A stretch of 64,000 bases of DNA, from the NCBI RefSeq assembly GCF_000001735.4, contig NC_003076.8, positions 9,610,001-9,674,000 of the forward strand, in the 5' to 3' direction. The notes below the pieces were generated by a model. It ran no database searches, had not been told where the DNA came from, and saw only the letters and a list, made by a program, of their open reading frames with translations. Numbering within the stretch: position 1 is the stretch's first letter; every line of letters starts with the position of its first letter. The translations under genes were made by a program, and so were the position numbers. This document shows positions 1 to 11,266 of this stretch, piece after piece. The DNA is from Arabidopsis thaliana. Its lineage: Eukaryota > Streptophyta > Magnoliopsida > Brassicales > Brassicaceae.

Positions 1-179
1 TTGCTGAGACGGTATATAAAATGAACTACCATAGTTGAAATTCATTTTTATGAGAAGAAAAGAAAGATGATGATATCCATCTAATTTTTCAAACATGGTA
101 TCCATTTTATAGTGTTTGCAAATCGATTTAAGCTTTTGATTTTTAATATCAAATATCACATAATAAAAAATACTAATCA

Positions 180-362
180 ATCTAAGCCATTTAAATCTTT
201 TTGACCAAGTTCTAACCGTTGTATTGATTAGTCACTTAATGTCTTATATCAATTATCATATTATCAAAAAAATACAAATCAATTAAAATAGTTAATTTTT
301 TATTGACCAAAATCTAATTGTTTTATTGATTAGTCACTTCATGTATTATATCAACTAAAGTT
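180..362 (+). repeat. Dispersed ~100-bp repeat, two adjacent copies
   Basis: The core 'ttgattagtcacttcatg' (or a one-base variant) preceded by 'tgaccaaaatcta' occurs twice about 100 bp apart here. A third copy lies at 6966-7062 in the same orientation, with the same leader 'attatcatattatca'. No coding potential and no terminal inverted repeats are visible. Confidence 0.6.
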
Positions 363-1404
363 TTCACAAGCATTATTACGGTAGTTAAAATTACCCATAT
401 TATTTAAAGTAGATTATGGTTAAATTTATTTATTTTAAACGGGTTGGTGCAAAGTAGACCCAGTTTTAATAAACTTTGACCCAAACATTTAATCCCACAT
501 ATTCAGTCAAAAAATCCGATAACATTGAAAAAAGTAACAAATCAAATCTAAATCTTTGGAATCTTATTAAAAATAGTTATTAAAATATACTCTTTTTAAA
601 AATATTCTGTAAATTTTCATATTATGGAACAATCAATATAAATTAGATTCCAAAGCTATATAAATATTTCGAAATTTGACTAATCTTTTTAAATATGAAA
701 ATAATTAATAACATTTTTAATATATAAACAAAAATACAGTTAAAAGTAGAAAATTGATAAACAATTTTTTTTCCTTTCCGAAATATATTAACTCAAAATG
801 AATTGTTTTTCTTTAAAATTATTTTCAAGATTCGTTAAGATCATTTAGCAAAATTTTATCTTAACTAAGTTAGGTAGTTATTTCAAACTCCAAAAAACAA
901 AATTTCAATTTGCAGCTAAATCATAAAGAAATATGATGATTTGTCTTCTTTTCTTAAATCGCTTTTCTTTTATTAAAACAAATCATCAAATATTGTGGGT
1001 CAAAGATAAACCCATTTAGCTGCATCTATTTTCTGGGATCTTATTTTGGAATTCTGTATATAAAAGAGTCAAACATAAAAATTAAGAATCAATATTATAC
1101 AATTTACAATTTAATTGCATTAGCAAACTAAACTATATAAACATTCATTATCTACACAACTTTGTCCATTTATATAAAAACATTTCATCTATATTTTGAT
1201 TAAACTTTAAGTATATGAAACTATAATACACATTATTACATAATATCAGTATGTACTTTTCTATCGTCTATAGGATTTTAAACTATACACCTCCTAAATC
1301 AAAATCACAACATTTTTTAAGTAAAATACATCAAAATATACTACATTGCCGTAATTGTAAAATACGTCCCGTTATTAAAAAAACATACTTACGTATGTAA
1401 ATAC

Positions 1405-1436
1405 AGAAAACTAAATTAGTGCGGGTCCAATCCTAG
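1405..1436 (+). mobile_element. Possible Helitron 3' terminus (weak)
   Basis: The sequence 'gcgggtccaatcctag' followed by T resembles Arabidopsis Helitron 3' ends, which have a GC-rich hairpin arm and then CTRR with a host T. The pairing hairpin arm is poor and no matching 5' TC end was found, so this is tentative. Confidence 0.25.
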
Positions 1437-3514
1437 TATATTTAATTTTTGTCGACCTAATTTATTTTATATCGACTTATTTTGAAACAGTTAACTTATA
1501 TTTTGTTTTATTGATATTTACATAGTCGATTTTTTATAACTATTGACTTTATTCAATTTTATATTGATTTGTTGAGAAAAATTGATTTGTTAAACTGTTG
1601 ATTTATATTTTATTTTTGTACTAAATTTTCATCTACGTTGACTTCTATTAAAACAACCGATTTATATTTTGGTTAACTGATTTTTTACATTCTAGATTCT
1701 TTTTTACTGTCAATTTGTTTTTTTAAAACAAACATATTTTTGTGATAACGTTTAAATTAATAATTTATATTACAATAAATAAATTATAATTATTGAGTTT
1801 ACATTTGTAATTAATTTAAAAATCAATATAATGTATTTATATATATTTGTCTCTCAAAACATTTGTTAAATGAAAAAAATTAATAAAATAAATTTGAATT
1901 ATATATAACTAAAATTCGTAGTTAATACGAAATGAATCATTATCCAAAATATTTACTAAATTAACCCAAAAATTGATAGTTTTAGATTTTTAATAATATT
2001 TGTAAAAACTAGTTCATCAAATTATTTTATATTCGTTTTCAGAATTTTTTATTATTAATTATGAGCAAAAATGTCATTTAAAAATAATAATTAGATATAT
2101 CACAAATTTTAAAAAATTGTAGTGTACATATCAAATTTCTAGTTAAATTTAGGGCATACAATCCAATTATTCTACAAATAATATGTAAAAAGTGATTTTA
2201 TAAAGAAAAATTGAAAATTACTTGTTAAGGAGCATTATAACAGCAAGAGGAGGAAATGTTTAGAGTGACATTTCTTCAGATGGCTCAGATACTCGGACAC
2301 AGGTACTGGTGACTCCTGCTTGGCTAACGACAAAGATGTGCTAAGTGATTGAACATCATTTTGTTTTTAGAAAATTCTAGTAGATATTGCTTTGTAAATG
2401 ATAATTTTTATGATGGGATCAATGTGCTATAGAGAAAACAAAATGTTAGGTATATTCTTTTGTTGAAGATTTATTCCAAATATAATAAGTTTGCAAAATA
2501 TTCTAAGAATTATTCATATTTCTCATTTTCAAACAAAAAAATCAGAGAAAATCTTACAATTTTCTAATTTTTCTGCAAACAATTATTCTTATCCTATACT
2601 ATTATTTGGGAAGTACATAATAAAAACTAACCTTATTTTTTGTAAGTAATTACATAGGTATGCCATTAGAAATAGAATTTCAAAGATTAAATTAATTCAT
2701 CTCTTTAAGGATTAAAAAGTCAAATACTAATTTAATTTAATAAGAAAGACGAAATACATTATTAATTTCCAAAACTATACAATCAAAATCAACATATAAG
2801 ATTTGATATATAAATTTTAATTAATTTAATTTAATTAGAAAAACGAAATTCATTATTAAATTTCCAAAAAAGTAACCAATCAAAATCAACATATTAGATT
2901 TGATATCTAAATTATCATATTAATGTTTTTATTAATTATTATACTTCACCTCTCATCTTTATATGATTCTATTTTTTCGAAACAAATAATGTCATCATAT
3001 CATCGGTATATAAAAAAATTTATAATTTTTTCGCATATGCCATGATTAGAATTTTTAAAAACGAATATAAACTGTTCAATACATGAACAAATATTATAAC
3101 GGGTCAAAAATAGATTAAAGAAAACTTTCGACTGAGTAACGGGTCATAATTTAAATATTTATATTCAATTTCATACATATTATTTTGAAAATTTATAATC
3201 TTATATACTACAATAATTAATAACATATTAGATATTTTTATGTGTATGATGTGATTCAATTTTTAATACAAGCTGGAAAATCCTAGAATTGACGGGTTTA
3301 GATCGATATTAATACAAGATGATATATTATAGTTGAAACTCTAAAATTAACAATTAAAATACAAGTATATAATCTTAAACTCTAAACAATATAAAAAATA
3401 TCAACAAAGACATATACAACTCGCAGTGTATTATACATTGAAAATCAAATAAAATAATATCATATATTTATAAATCATCTTTCAAAAGAAATTTTAGTTT
3501 AACTAAAATATAAA

Positions 3515-3537
3515 CTTACCCCGCGGTATATATCTAG
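3515..3537 (+). mobile_element. Possible Helitron 3' terminus (weak)
   Basis: The sequence 'accccgcggtatatatctag' followed by T has the CTAG-T end and the GC-rich block expected upstream of a Helitron 3' terminus. The hairpin is degenerate. The 5' end was not located. Confidence 0.3.
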
Positions 3538-4282
3538 TAATATTATAATGTTCTAACTTAATGATCGACACAACAAACAAAAAGTATTCAAAAATACAGA
3601 ATTATTAGTTTATCAATTAAGTGGTTTTAAAAAAAAAATGGTTTTAAAAGAAAATAAGAAAATAATTTTCGTGAATCAATTTGACAAACAGATGGTAGAC
3701 AAAACTTTAGCACACATTATATTTTCCTCGAACTCTAAGCTTTGGAAATCGAGCAAAACATGAATCTACATAGAAAAGAGAGCAATGATGAAACAAAACA
3801 TACGTATTTATGATGAAAGTGGTAACAAAGCTTGAGCTTACAAAGAAATTCTCTTTGCATCGATCTAGTAATCAATATTCAATTTTAATTATATACCTTT
3901 TACGAACACTTACATTCACATAATACGTGCATGTGTCCAAGAAGAAAGCAAAGAGGTATAAACTAATAACCACAACTCCAAACAGAGATCATAGATAAGT
4001 CATTAAGAAATCACTGGTAGAAAAAATACTTTGAACATATTAACACAAACAAACAAACAATAAAATAAACTATATATGCAAATATTGATGAACTTAAAAA
4101 CACCAATTACGAAACCATACCAGAATGGTCGATCATATTTCGTCTTGCTTTGTTTCTGCTTCCTTTTTCACCAGAATTGGCGATAATATTAGTTTCAACG
4201 CACATCATTTGGTGTATGTGAGACCTACCAATCGTAACTTTAGAGAAACCTGAAATATACTTGGCATAGATGACAATCGTAA

Positions 4283-4332
4283 CTAAACGAATTCAACAAA
4301 AAAAAAAAAAAAAAAAAAAACTAAACGAATTC
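4283..4332 (+). repeat. Poly(A) tract flanked by a 12-bp direct repeat
   Basis: The 12-mer CTAAACGAATTC occurs at 4283-4294 and again at 4321-4332. Between them are AAC and 23 consecutive A residues. A poly(A) run bounded by a target-site duplication is the signature of target-primed retroposition. Here essentially no body remains, so only the tail was copied. Confidence 0.7.
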
Positions 4333-5019
4333 GTAAACATCAACTTTAGTTTTATGAAGTGCTTATGATTCTTTTGCTACTGCCATCTACATATACATCA
4401 ATGCAAGTTAGAGGACGTTTGTGATTTTAAACATGCAATCAAGACGAATATACTAAAGATGACTTTGTGGAAAAGAGTTTTAGAGAAACGAACCTATGGT
4501 AGTTTATTTTCAAAATATGATTTTAAAACAACAAATAATTACAAACATTTTACAAAAGAGATAAAACAACTGGTATATATATATGTAGCTCGTAGAGTGT
4601 GATTTTAGAATGTGAGCTACGTTAAGCATAGCCAAACTTGTTACGGTTTGTTGTTTTGAAATAATATACCTCTTGAGCCTTTGCTATGAAGATGGTGTCA
4701 GTTAAACAAAGAAAGGGAAGTCCCTCTATCTAGCTTGTGGCTACATGATAAGAACCATACAATATTCTCTCAAACAAACCCACATAGCAGCCAAATCATC
4801 ATATCATCTAAGAGAATATCCGATTGTTTCTGTGGAAATTAACCGACAGATCGAAGTGAGCAAAAACAATAAACTTGATTCTTCTGAAAAATAAGAGGAG
4901 GCGATGAAGAATATATATACCTTCAAGATAGGTATTTAGCAAGTCTCTAGGCCCTTTAACTTATACATCTTTCTTCAGGTTTTGATGTTGTTCCTTTACT
5001 CTCGGTTTCAAAACCTGAT

Positions 5020-5127
5020 GCGTGAATTTGTGTTAGACATAATATGAGAAGACATTAACAAAATCATTAACCAGGGATTATACTTATGAATTTTTGTTAG
5101 ACATAATATGAGAAGAAATTAACAAAT
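5020..5127 (+). repeat. Short direct duplication (~44-bp copies, 64-bp spacing)
   Basis: 'gttagacataatatgagaag' occurs twice, with similar flanks ('gtgaatttgt' and 'atgaattttt' before, 'attaacaaa' after). The copies span about 5020-5063 and 5084-5127. No function is apparent. Confidence 0.6.
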
Positions 5128-6070
5128 AATGGACGTCAATGTCCAAAATCAAAAAGAGAAGCAGAGTTCAGAAAAAAGCTTGATGGGAAGTTCGTGCTTT
5201 GCTAATCTATCAATCTTGTCCGGATTCATGACCTCTCGTTCACGTCCCAATTCTATAACAACATATTGCCTTTTGACACTGTTGAAATCTGAGTCATATG
5301 TTTGAAACTAAAAGTCAAGAGTTGTAATTTTACTTTGTGGAAACCCTTGCTCACTTAACGAATAAGACGCATTTGAATACGTAAGAGGCAATAGTTCCCA
5401 GCCTCATATGGAATGGATATGCCATTGGAGTAATTCTTCTAACGTTGTTTTAATATTTTAGCAAGAATATGTGAATGAGAAAAAGAGAGATGGAAGCTAC
5501 CTAGTTGAAGGAATATGTTGGAGACTGAAATATCCTCTTCTCAATCAAATCTCATTATTCATCTTTGACCGTGAGCTCATGAACGGCAAGAAATAATCTA
5601 CGTACTGATATTGAGTTCTTCCTTTGGGAATAATCAACTTGTAAACTTAGCAATAATAGAATCGACTTTCTTACACTTAATGGAATCGACTTCCTCTTTC
5701 CGACTAAAAGGTATCAGATCACGGCCTTTGATCTTCGCTGAACGATTTGAGCAATGTAGAACTGAGATTTTGGTGAATCGACAGCACTTTAACTGATTTA
5801 AAGAACGCAAAAAGGGAGATCGATGGTCCATTAAACGCTAAGGAGAGAAGACGATGAGTTTAGGTTTATAGTTGTATGTTCACATGAGGGAAGATGCGTT
5901 TTATGAACTCGTAAATGAGTTTCTTGACATATTTACCTGACATGGCATCTTAATTTTTAAAAATAGATGGGACAATTTGATGCGCTGATGTGGCACTCTC
6001 TTAAAGTATTTTTGTTTTGCTGATGCTGATAGCTTTAGAAGCCTCAAATAACATCTTTTATTAGTAAAAG

Positions 6071-6099
6071 ATTAGATAAATATCCGCACTACGTGCCGG
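6071..6099 (-). mobile_element. Helitron-like 3' terminus with hairpin
   Basis: Read on the minus strand, a GC-rich hairpin (CCGGCAC-GTA-GTGCGG, one bulged G, 6084-6099) is followed after 8 nt by CTAA and then T. This is the CTRR-T plus upstream hairpin layout of a Helitron 3' end. If real, the element body would extend towards higher coordinates. No helicase/Rep coding was seen, so it would be non-autonomous. Confidence 0.45.
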
Positions 6100-6410
6100 T
6101 TTATGTGTTACTATTTTATATAATATTTTTTCATATAAATAAATTTGAATGCATTATTTTTGAAACATAAATATGACTTGTAATTATTTTTAAAAGTTCA
6201 GCTATATTAATGAATAAAAAAAACCAATGATATGATTATTTATAGACCTAAGATCCTAATCTTTTCACTATCATGGATACATACAACAACAATATAGAAT
6301 ATATTGATACAATAGCATGTAATTATATTACTTGTGTGGTTTAAAACTTGTCTAACTTGATATTAAACAAAAAAAATTTTGTTCCAACCATATCATGATA
6401 TGCTAGTAAT

Positions 6411-6722
6411 TTAATTAAACACTTTAGATTTCTCTTTCCATATAGCTAAAGAGTCTCATATTTTTAACTTTTTGGTATGTCTAATGTCTCAAAGGTTCAT
6501 TACACGAAAAAAACTTGCATGTCATTGTTACCAATTTACCATTAGACAAAAAAAAAAAATATATCATATTTAATTAAACACTTTAGATTTCTCTCTTTCC
6601 ATATAGCTAAAGAGTCTCATATTTTCAACTTTTTGGTATGTCTAATGTCTCAAAAGTTCATTACATGAAAAGAACTTGCATGTCATTGTTACCAATTTAC
6701 CATTAGACACAAAAATAAAAAA
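6411..6722 (+). repeat. Tandem duplication, ~159-bp unit
   Basis: Copy 1 (6411-6569) and copy 2 (6570-6722) share 'ttaattaaacactttagatt', 'aaagagtctcatatttt' and 'ttaccatttagac'-like blocks in the same order, with only scattered substitutions and small indels. A poly(A) run forms the junction. The high similarity suggests a fairly recent duplication. Confidence 0.8.
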
Positions 6723-6965
6723 AGAAAATGTCATATGATAAGTTGTAAAATAGTGTTTGATACTTGAGCATGATTTTGTATTTTTTAAAGTTTTAAAAAG
6801 GTAGTTAAAAGTGATATTAATGGAAGATTTAACACAATAGAAGACTTTTCATTTTCCTTCAATTAGTTATGCTAAATTTTTTGTTAAATAATGTAGAATG
6901 ACATATTTCATTTTCTTGTGTGATGATGTGACAATCATATGGAGAGAGTTGGCCAACTTTCATAT

Positions 6966-7062
6966 ATATGATTATCATATTATCAGAAAAATATAAATCA
7001 ACTAAAACAATTAATTTTTAATTGACCAAAATCTAACAATTGTATTGATTAGTCACTTCATG
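6966..7062 (+). repeat. Third copy of the dispersed ~100-bp repeat
   Basis: It matches the 180-362 repeat closely over its whole length, from 'attatcatattatcag' through 'gattagtcacttcatgta'. The copies are about 6.7 kb apart and in the same orientation. Confidence 0.6.
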
Positions 7063-7547
7063 TAACTCTTAAATTTCACCACTCTCTAAACCACTATTAG
7101 AATGATCACATATCTTCAATTCATTTTTTGCCTCTTATATATCTTCTAAAATAACATATTCTATCGAAATTCATTTCTTTTATTAATTGGTAATAGATTG
7201 TCTTGTGGAAAGGTTGTTAAAGGGTAATGACTTAGGTTCGAGGAACGTCAAGCGCACCAATAACCTACCAGACCCATAGGAAAGAGATTAGGGTTGATGC
7301 GTTGCAGCACCAGCTGAGTCCCACGGAACGGATTGTTATAATACTATTTATTTTGTTTGCTTATTATTTTTTCATATATACTGAAGATACATAAAATATC
7401 AATTCTTTTTTTTAGTTGATAATTTCATAATTTATAACTTTTAAAGGTTATATATGCAAATTTCTCATAGATAGAAACAAATATCTCTCTCAGAGAAGTA
7501 AAAACAAAATTTCGTTCTGTGTGAAGCCTCTTCTTCTTCGATCAACC

Positions 7548-8369
7548 ATGGAAGCTACCTCTCTAAGCTCTGCAGCAACAATCATCTCCTCCTCATCTTC
7601 CCCACTCTCCATATTCTCTCCAAAGAAGCGAACAGACTCATCACCTCCCCCGAGAATCGTCCGTCTCTCGAACAGTAAGAAAAAAACTCAATAACTCGAC
7701 ACTTCTCTATTTCCATTTCTTCCGATCAATCTCCAGATCGTGATTTTTTGTTTTCAATTTCATCTTCTTTGATCCAGAGAAGGAAGACAAAGATTACGAT
7801 CCGCAACATTCCGAATCGAACTCATCAAGCCTCTTCCGGAATCGAACTCTCTCCAATGTAAATCTCGATCTTGTTCGATCTCTATTTTTGGTGGAATTGA
7901 GATTGTTAATTAGGTCAAAAATTCGTGATTGTATTAGGATGAAGCAATGGGACTGGTGTTGAGTGCAGCTTCGGTTAAAGGATGGACAACCGGTTCCGGT
8001 ATGGAAGGACCGTCTCTACCGGCTAAAACCGATACAGACACGGTTTCCACATTTCCATGGTCATTATTCACTAAATCGCCTCGTAGGCGAATGCGTGTTG
8101 CTTTCACTTGTAACGTATGTGGGCAAAGAACTACAAGAGCTATTAATCCTCATGCTTACACTGATGGCACTGTCTTCGTGCAGTGTTGTGGATGTAATGT
8201 GTTTCATAAGCTGGTCGATAATCTCAACTTGTTTCATGAGGTTAAGTATTATGTGAGCAGCTCGAGCTTCGATTACACCGATGCTAAGTGGGATGTTAGC
8301 GGCTTGAATCTTTTCGATGATGAGGATGATGATAATGCTGGTGATAGCAATGATGTCTTTCCTTTGTAA
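7548..8369 (+). CDS. Zim17/DNL-type zinc-ribbon protein, organellar
   Basis: Predicted 212-residue protein encoded by three exons: 7548-7674, 7778-7857 and 7938-8369. All junctions are GT-AG and the frame is kept. The Ser-rich N-terminus looks like an organelle transit peptide. The zinc ribbon is two Cys pairs, CNVC and CCGC, separated by about 25 residues, followed by the DNL signature in KLVDNLNLF. The C-terminus is acidic (DDEDDDN). Zim17/HEP proteins keep organellar Hsp70s soluble. That role, and plastid or mitochondrial location, are inferred from the family. I recognise the locus as probably At5g27280. The start is the first ATG, in a CCATGG context. Confidence 0.88.
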
Positions 8370-8589
8370 AGAACCTTTCTACAATATCTTTGTTATATAT
8401 CTGTATATAGCTACCTTGTCATATCATCTTGGTGTGAATAACATTTGGAAGTAATAAATTGGTCATATAGCTCATGTTCTGAATTTCTTGGGGAAGGTAG
8501 ATTTGGTTCTGAGATAGCTCTTTTTAGTGTATTATATAAATGCTTCTTCATATGCTGGATTTACAGAAAATAGATGAGAGCATGTATTT

Positions 8590-10473
8590 CTAGATATCAG
8601 AAGGATCGATAGAATCTTCGATGATTTGGATACAAGATCCGACAGATTCTCCTTTGGACATAGCCTGCGCGAGCTTCGATCGAGCTATCTCATGGCGACG
8701 TAGTAGCAGTATGGTGTTAAGGACTGACCACCTCACCTGCGAGTCCGCTTTCTTCTGTGTGAACCCCAAACTCTTCACCAAACCATCTAACTGTTCCATC
8801 AACACCACAAAACCATAAAGCATATTTACATAATCAGAAGAGTTTTTAAGGGGTAAAAGAAAAGAGACCTTGCTGATATCGTCAAGGCCTCCTTCAGCAT
8901 AACCATACAGGAGATATTCTGTTGCTACACCAGCCAGAGCAATGCATGAGAATCTGTTCAGCATCTGGTTTTGGAATAGCAAACACAGTTTCTTGTTAGG
9001 CTGAAGATTTTAAAAAGGTTTAGAACTTTTTTATGGGAAGTATAAGAAAACATACCGTAGCGGAGACTTTTCCAGAATTAACCTGCATTGTCAAGTTGGG
9101 AAAAAAGTGTTAGAAGCTTGGATTTGAATGAGTTTCTGCTTCTTCAGAGGATGTGAAAGAAGAAAGAGAGGTTATGTACTTCTTCAAGGAATTCATAGTC
9201 TACAAAAGCTGAGCCAGCTTGAATGTTGAGAGATCCTTCTTTCTGTAAAGCTTCAAGGCTAGAGAGCGTGTATCCGCGTGGTAGAATCCCGACTAAGTAG
9301 GCCACCAAGAAATGACCCGCTTCGTGCTGAGATCTCAGTTCACAGTAAGTCCAATGAAAAATGATATAGTGTTTCTAAATTTTTTCATAAAGAGTGATAT
9401 ATTGAAGCAGAGTGAAGTTGCAGGTTTTACCTGAACAACTCTGTTATGGTATCGTTGGCTAAACGTATGACCAGTTGTATCAAGAACCAAACTCCCAATT
9501 CCGCCATTAAAAGAGACCTACAACATTAAGGACATATGAAGAGACTATTTATGTGTGTGTTTCATCTTAAGTCAGAGCTTTGAGTTACCAAATCCAAAGT
9601 CCACAGGAACATAAACCCAAGAGTAAGAAAGAAAAGCTGTTGAGAACTCAAGTCAAAGGCTTTCCAAGCAACTATTCCCCCTGAGACAGCTGCGATCTGA
9701 AGGTTTCTTTCGATGGAGCCAAGCGTTGTATCTGTTGGCGAGAGAAGTGAAGCTGCGTTAATACCATTCAGTTTCAGTTCCTCCAACGTGTAGAGTCTCT
9801 GAGGCACCTATAACAAAACACAGCCAAAGAAGGAGGATAAAGACAAGAAATGAGACCACTGATTACAAATTACAGTTTTAGTAACCTAAATGCTACATTT
9901 CAAGGACACCAAGATCTAAACTAAACCTATCATAGTATCAAATCATGATGATCACGACACAAAGGCCAAAACATGCATTAGATCAATCAAGTCCATCAAA
10001 GAACCAGAGAAGGAGATTCACATTGACATTATGATACATTAGAAAGGACCAAGATCTAAGCTAAACTTATCAAAGCATAAAACTGTGATCATTAAGACAC
10101 AAAAGCTTAGAGATAGATCAATCAGTTCCAACAAAGATACAGAGAAAGGAGTATCACATTGACATTACGAGATTCAATTCACAATTGTAACAACTAATAA
10201 TGATATAAACAACAGAAGACAGACCTGCCTTGCAGCGCCAAAACATCGAAGGCCATCAGGTTTTCCTTGGAGATCTTTGACAAGAGACAATGCAGCTCTT
10301 TCGTCTCCACTAGACAACTTAGAATCAACTTGCTCCAAAGCTTGTCTTCTTATGGACAAACCTGTTTCAGATGAACAAACTATGCATCTGTAACGGTAAT
10401 AACTATGGAAGAGAAAAGACTTTTGTTGGTTTGAACATGGAATTAGTCCCACACTATGTAACAACATAACCAT
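8590..10473 (-). CDS. M41 (FtsH peptidase)-like metalloprotease, probably plastid
   Basis: Seven coding exons on the minus strand: 10473-10225, 9807-9589, 9517-9431, 9326-9180, 9082-9056, 8964-8869 and 8790-8590. All have GT-AG borders and phase 0, giving 341 residues. An N-terminal region that could be a transit peptide is followed by a hydrophobic stretch (LFFLTLGFMFLWTLDL, about residues 138-155). HEAGH (residues 186-190) opens exon 4 and is the HExxH zinc-protease motif as found in FtsH proteins. There is no AAA ATPase module, so this is a stand-alone peptidase-like domain, similar to the VIR3-type plant proteins. Substrates are unknown. Probably At5g27290. The 5' UTR appears to contain a further intron or leader upstream of 10473. 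Confidence 0.82.
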
Positions 10474-10809
10474 TCAGCAATAAAGGATTTTGTGAAACTA
10501 AATCTGACCCAGTAATGGATTTGCAATAGTAATACTGACTTAGATTAAGAATTCAGCAAATGGGAACAAAAATTGGAGATTTTAGCATTAGGGAATATCA
10601 ACCACTTGTTCTGGATAAGAATATATTTAAATTTGAAATCAGAGTACTTTACCTGAGTTTGTTAAACGTTAATGATTTTAGCCATTGCTTTGGAAAGATT
10701 CCACTGTGAATCTAGGTTAAAAAAAAGGACGAAGATGAAGAAAGGTAAGGGTTCTTCTCCCACAAAGAAATGCAGATAGTTTTAGTTGAAATAGGTGACT
10801 CATTGTAAA
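10474..10809. promoter_or_regulatory. Divergent intergenic promoter region
   Basis: About 336 bp separate the start codons of the minus-strand M41-like gene and the plus-strand NFD6-like gene. Part of it (about 10650-10740) looks like transcribed leader of the minus gene, including a splice-donor-like CAG|GTAAAG. Both genes probably share this short interval for initiation. No clear TATA box was identified. Confidence 0.4.
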
Positions 10810-11215
10810 ATGGCTGCAACTAGGTCTACATTTCTAGGCTCCATCTTCAGAACCGTTAAAGCACGAGTTTTGATCCCACCCATCACAAGACTCTCTCTCC
10901 CAAACCCTAATTTCACTTCCTCTCGCTTCCACACTTCTTCTTCTCTGCCTCAGTCTCAAATCGAAGGTTCCATTTCGAGGTAATCCTCCATCTTCCCGGA
11001 ATCTACGTTTGGCGATGACATCATTGATAAATTAAATGTTTTTGTTTGTGGGTTTATCTTACTCTCATGCAAAGTTTCGATTTTTATTCGAATCCGGAAG
11101 TTCTCTTCTGCAAGACCTGAGCATCATCCATGGTGTGATTGCGATTGCTTCCACTAGTCAAGGTACTTCTTTCTCTTTATCTGTGATGATGCATCAACTT
11201 GGTCACGTCTTCTAA
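10810..11215 (+). CDS. Small mitochondrial NFD6-like protein
   Basis: Exon 1 (10810-10979) encodes an Arg/Ser-rich start beginning MAATRSTFLGSIFR, typical of a mitochondrial presequence, and ends in phase 2 at a GT donor. Joining it to an acceptor at 11100 gives exon 2 (11101-11215) with LLQDLSIIHGVIAIAS and a stop at 11213-11215, total 94 residues. The second part resembles the 'LQSLxPLHSxxASARL' stretch of the plant NFD6-like family, but with several differences. Exon 1 is convincing. The exon 2 boundaries are my inference, and a donor at 11162 could lead to a different 3' end. It lies about 50 bp upstream of the broken PPR gene and may be damaged itself. Confidence 0.5.
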
Positions 11216-11266
11216 TGGAGAGCATTTCTCTTGAATCAAAGTGTAGGTCGATTAGCATCTGTTTCC

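Larger units (their letters stand above)
1..7547. other. AT-rich gene-free region
   Basis: I see no convincing gene here. The longest open frames (about 60 codons near 5.6-5.8 kb, on both strands) have no recognisable domain and no splice-consistent extension. The stretch holds a dispersed repeat of about 100 bp (180-360 and 6966-7062), Helitron-like 3' termini near 1436, 3537 and 6071, a poly(A) insertion with target duplication at 4283-4332, a short duplication at 5020-5127, and a tandem duplication at 6411-6722. The 3.7-6.0 kb part is less AT-rich and has mixed-composition blocks that could be remnants of a captured gene on the minus strand, but I cannot identify it. A compositionally distinct patch at 7200-7335 is also unexplained. 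Confidence 0.6.

Noticed and set aside
5611..5831. ORFs of about 60 codons on both strands
   Set aside because: Short, overlapping, with no domain, promoter or splicing support.
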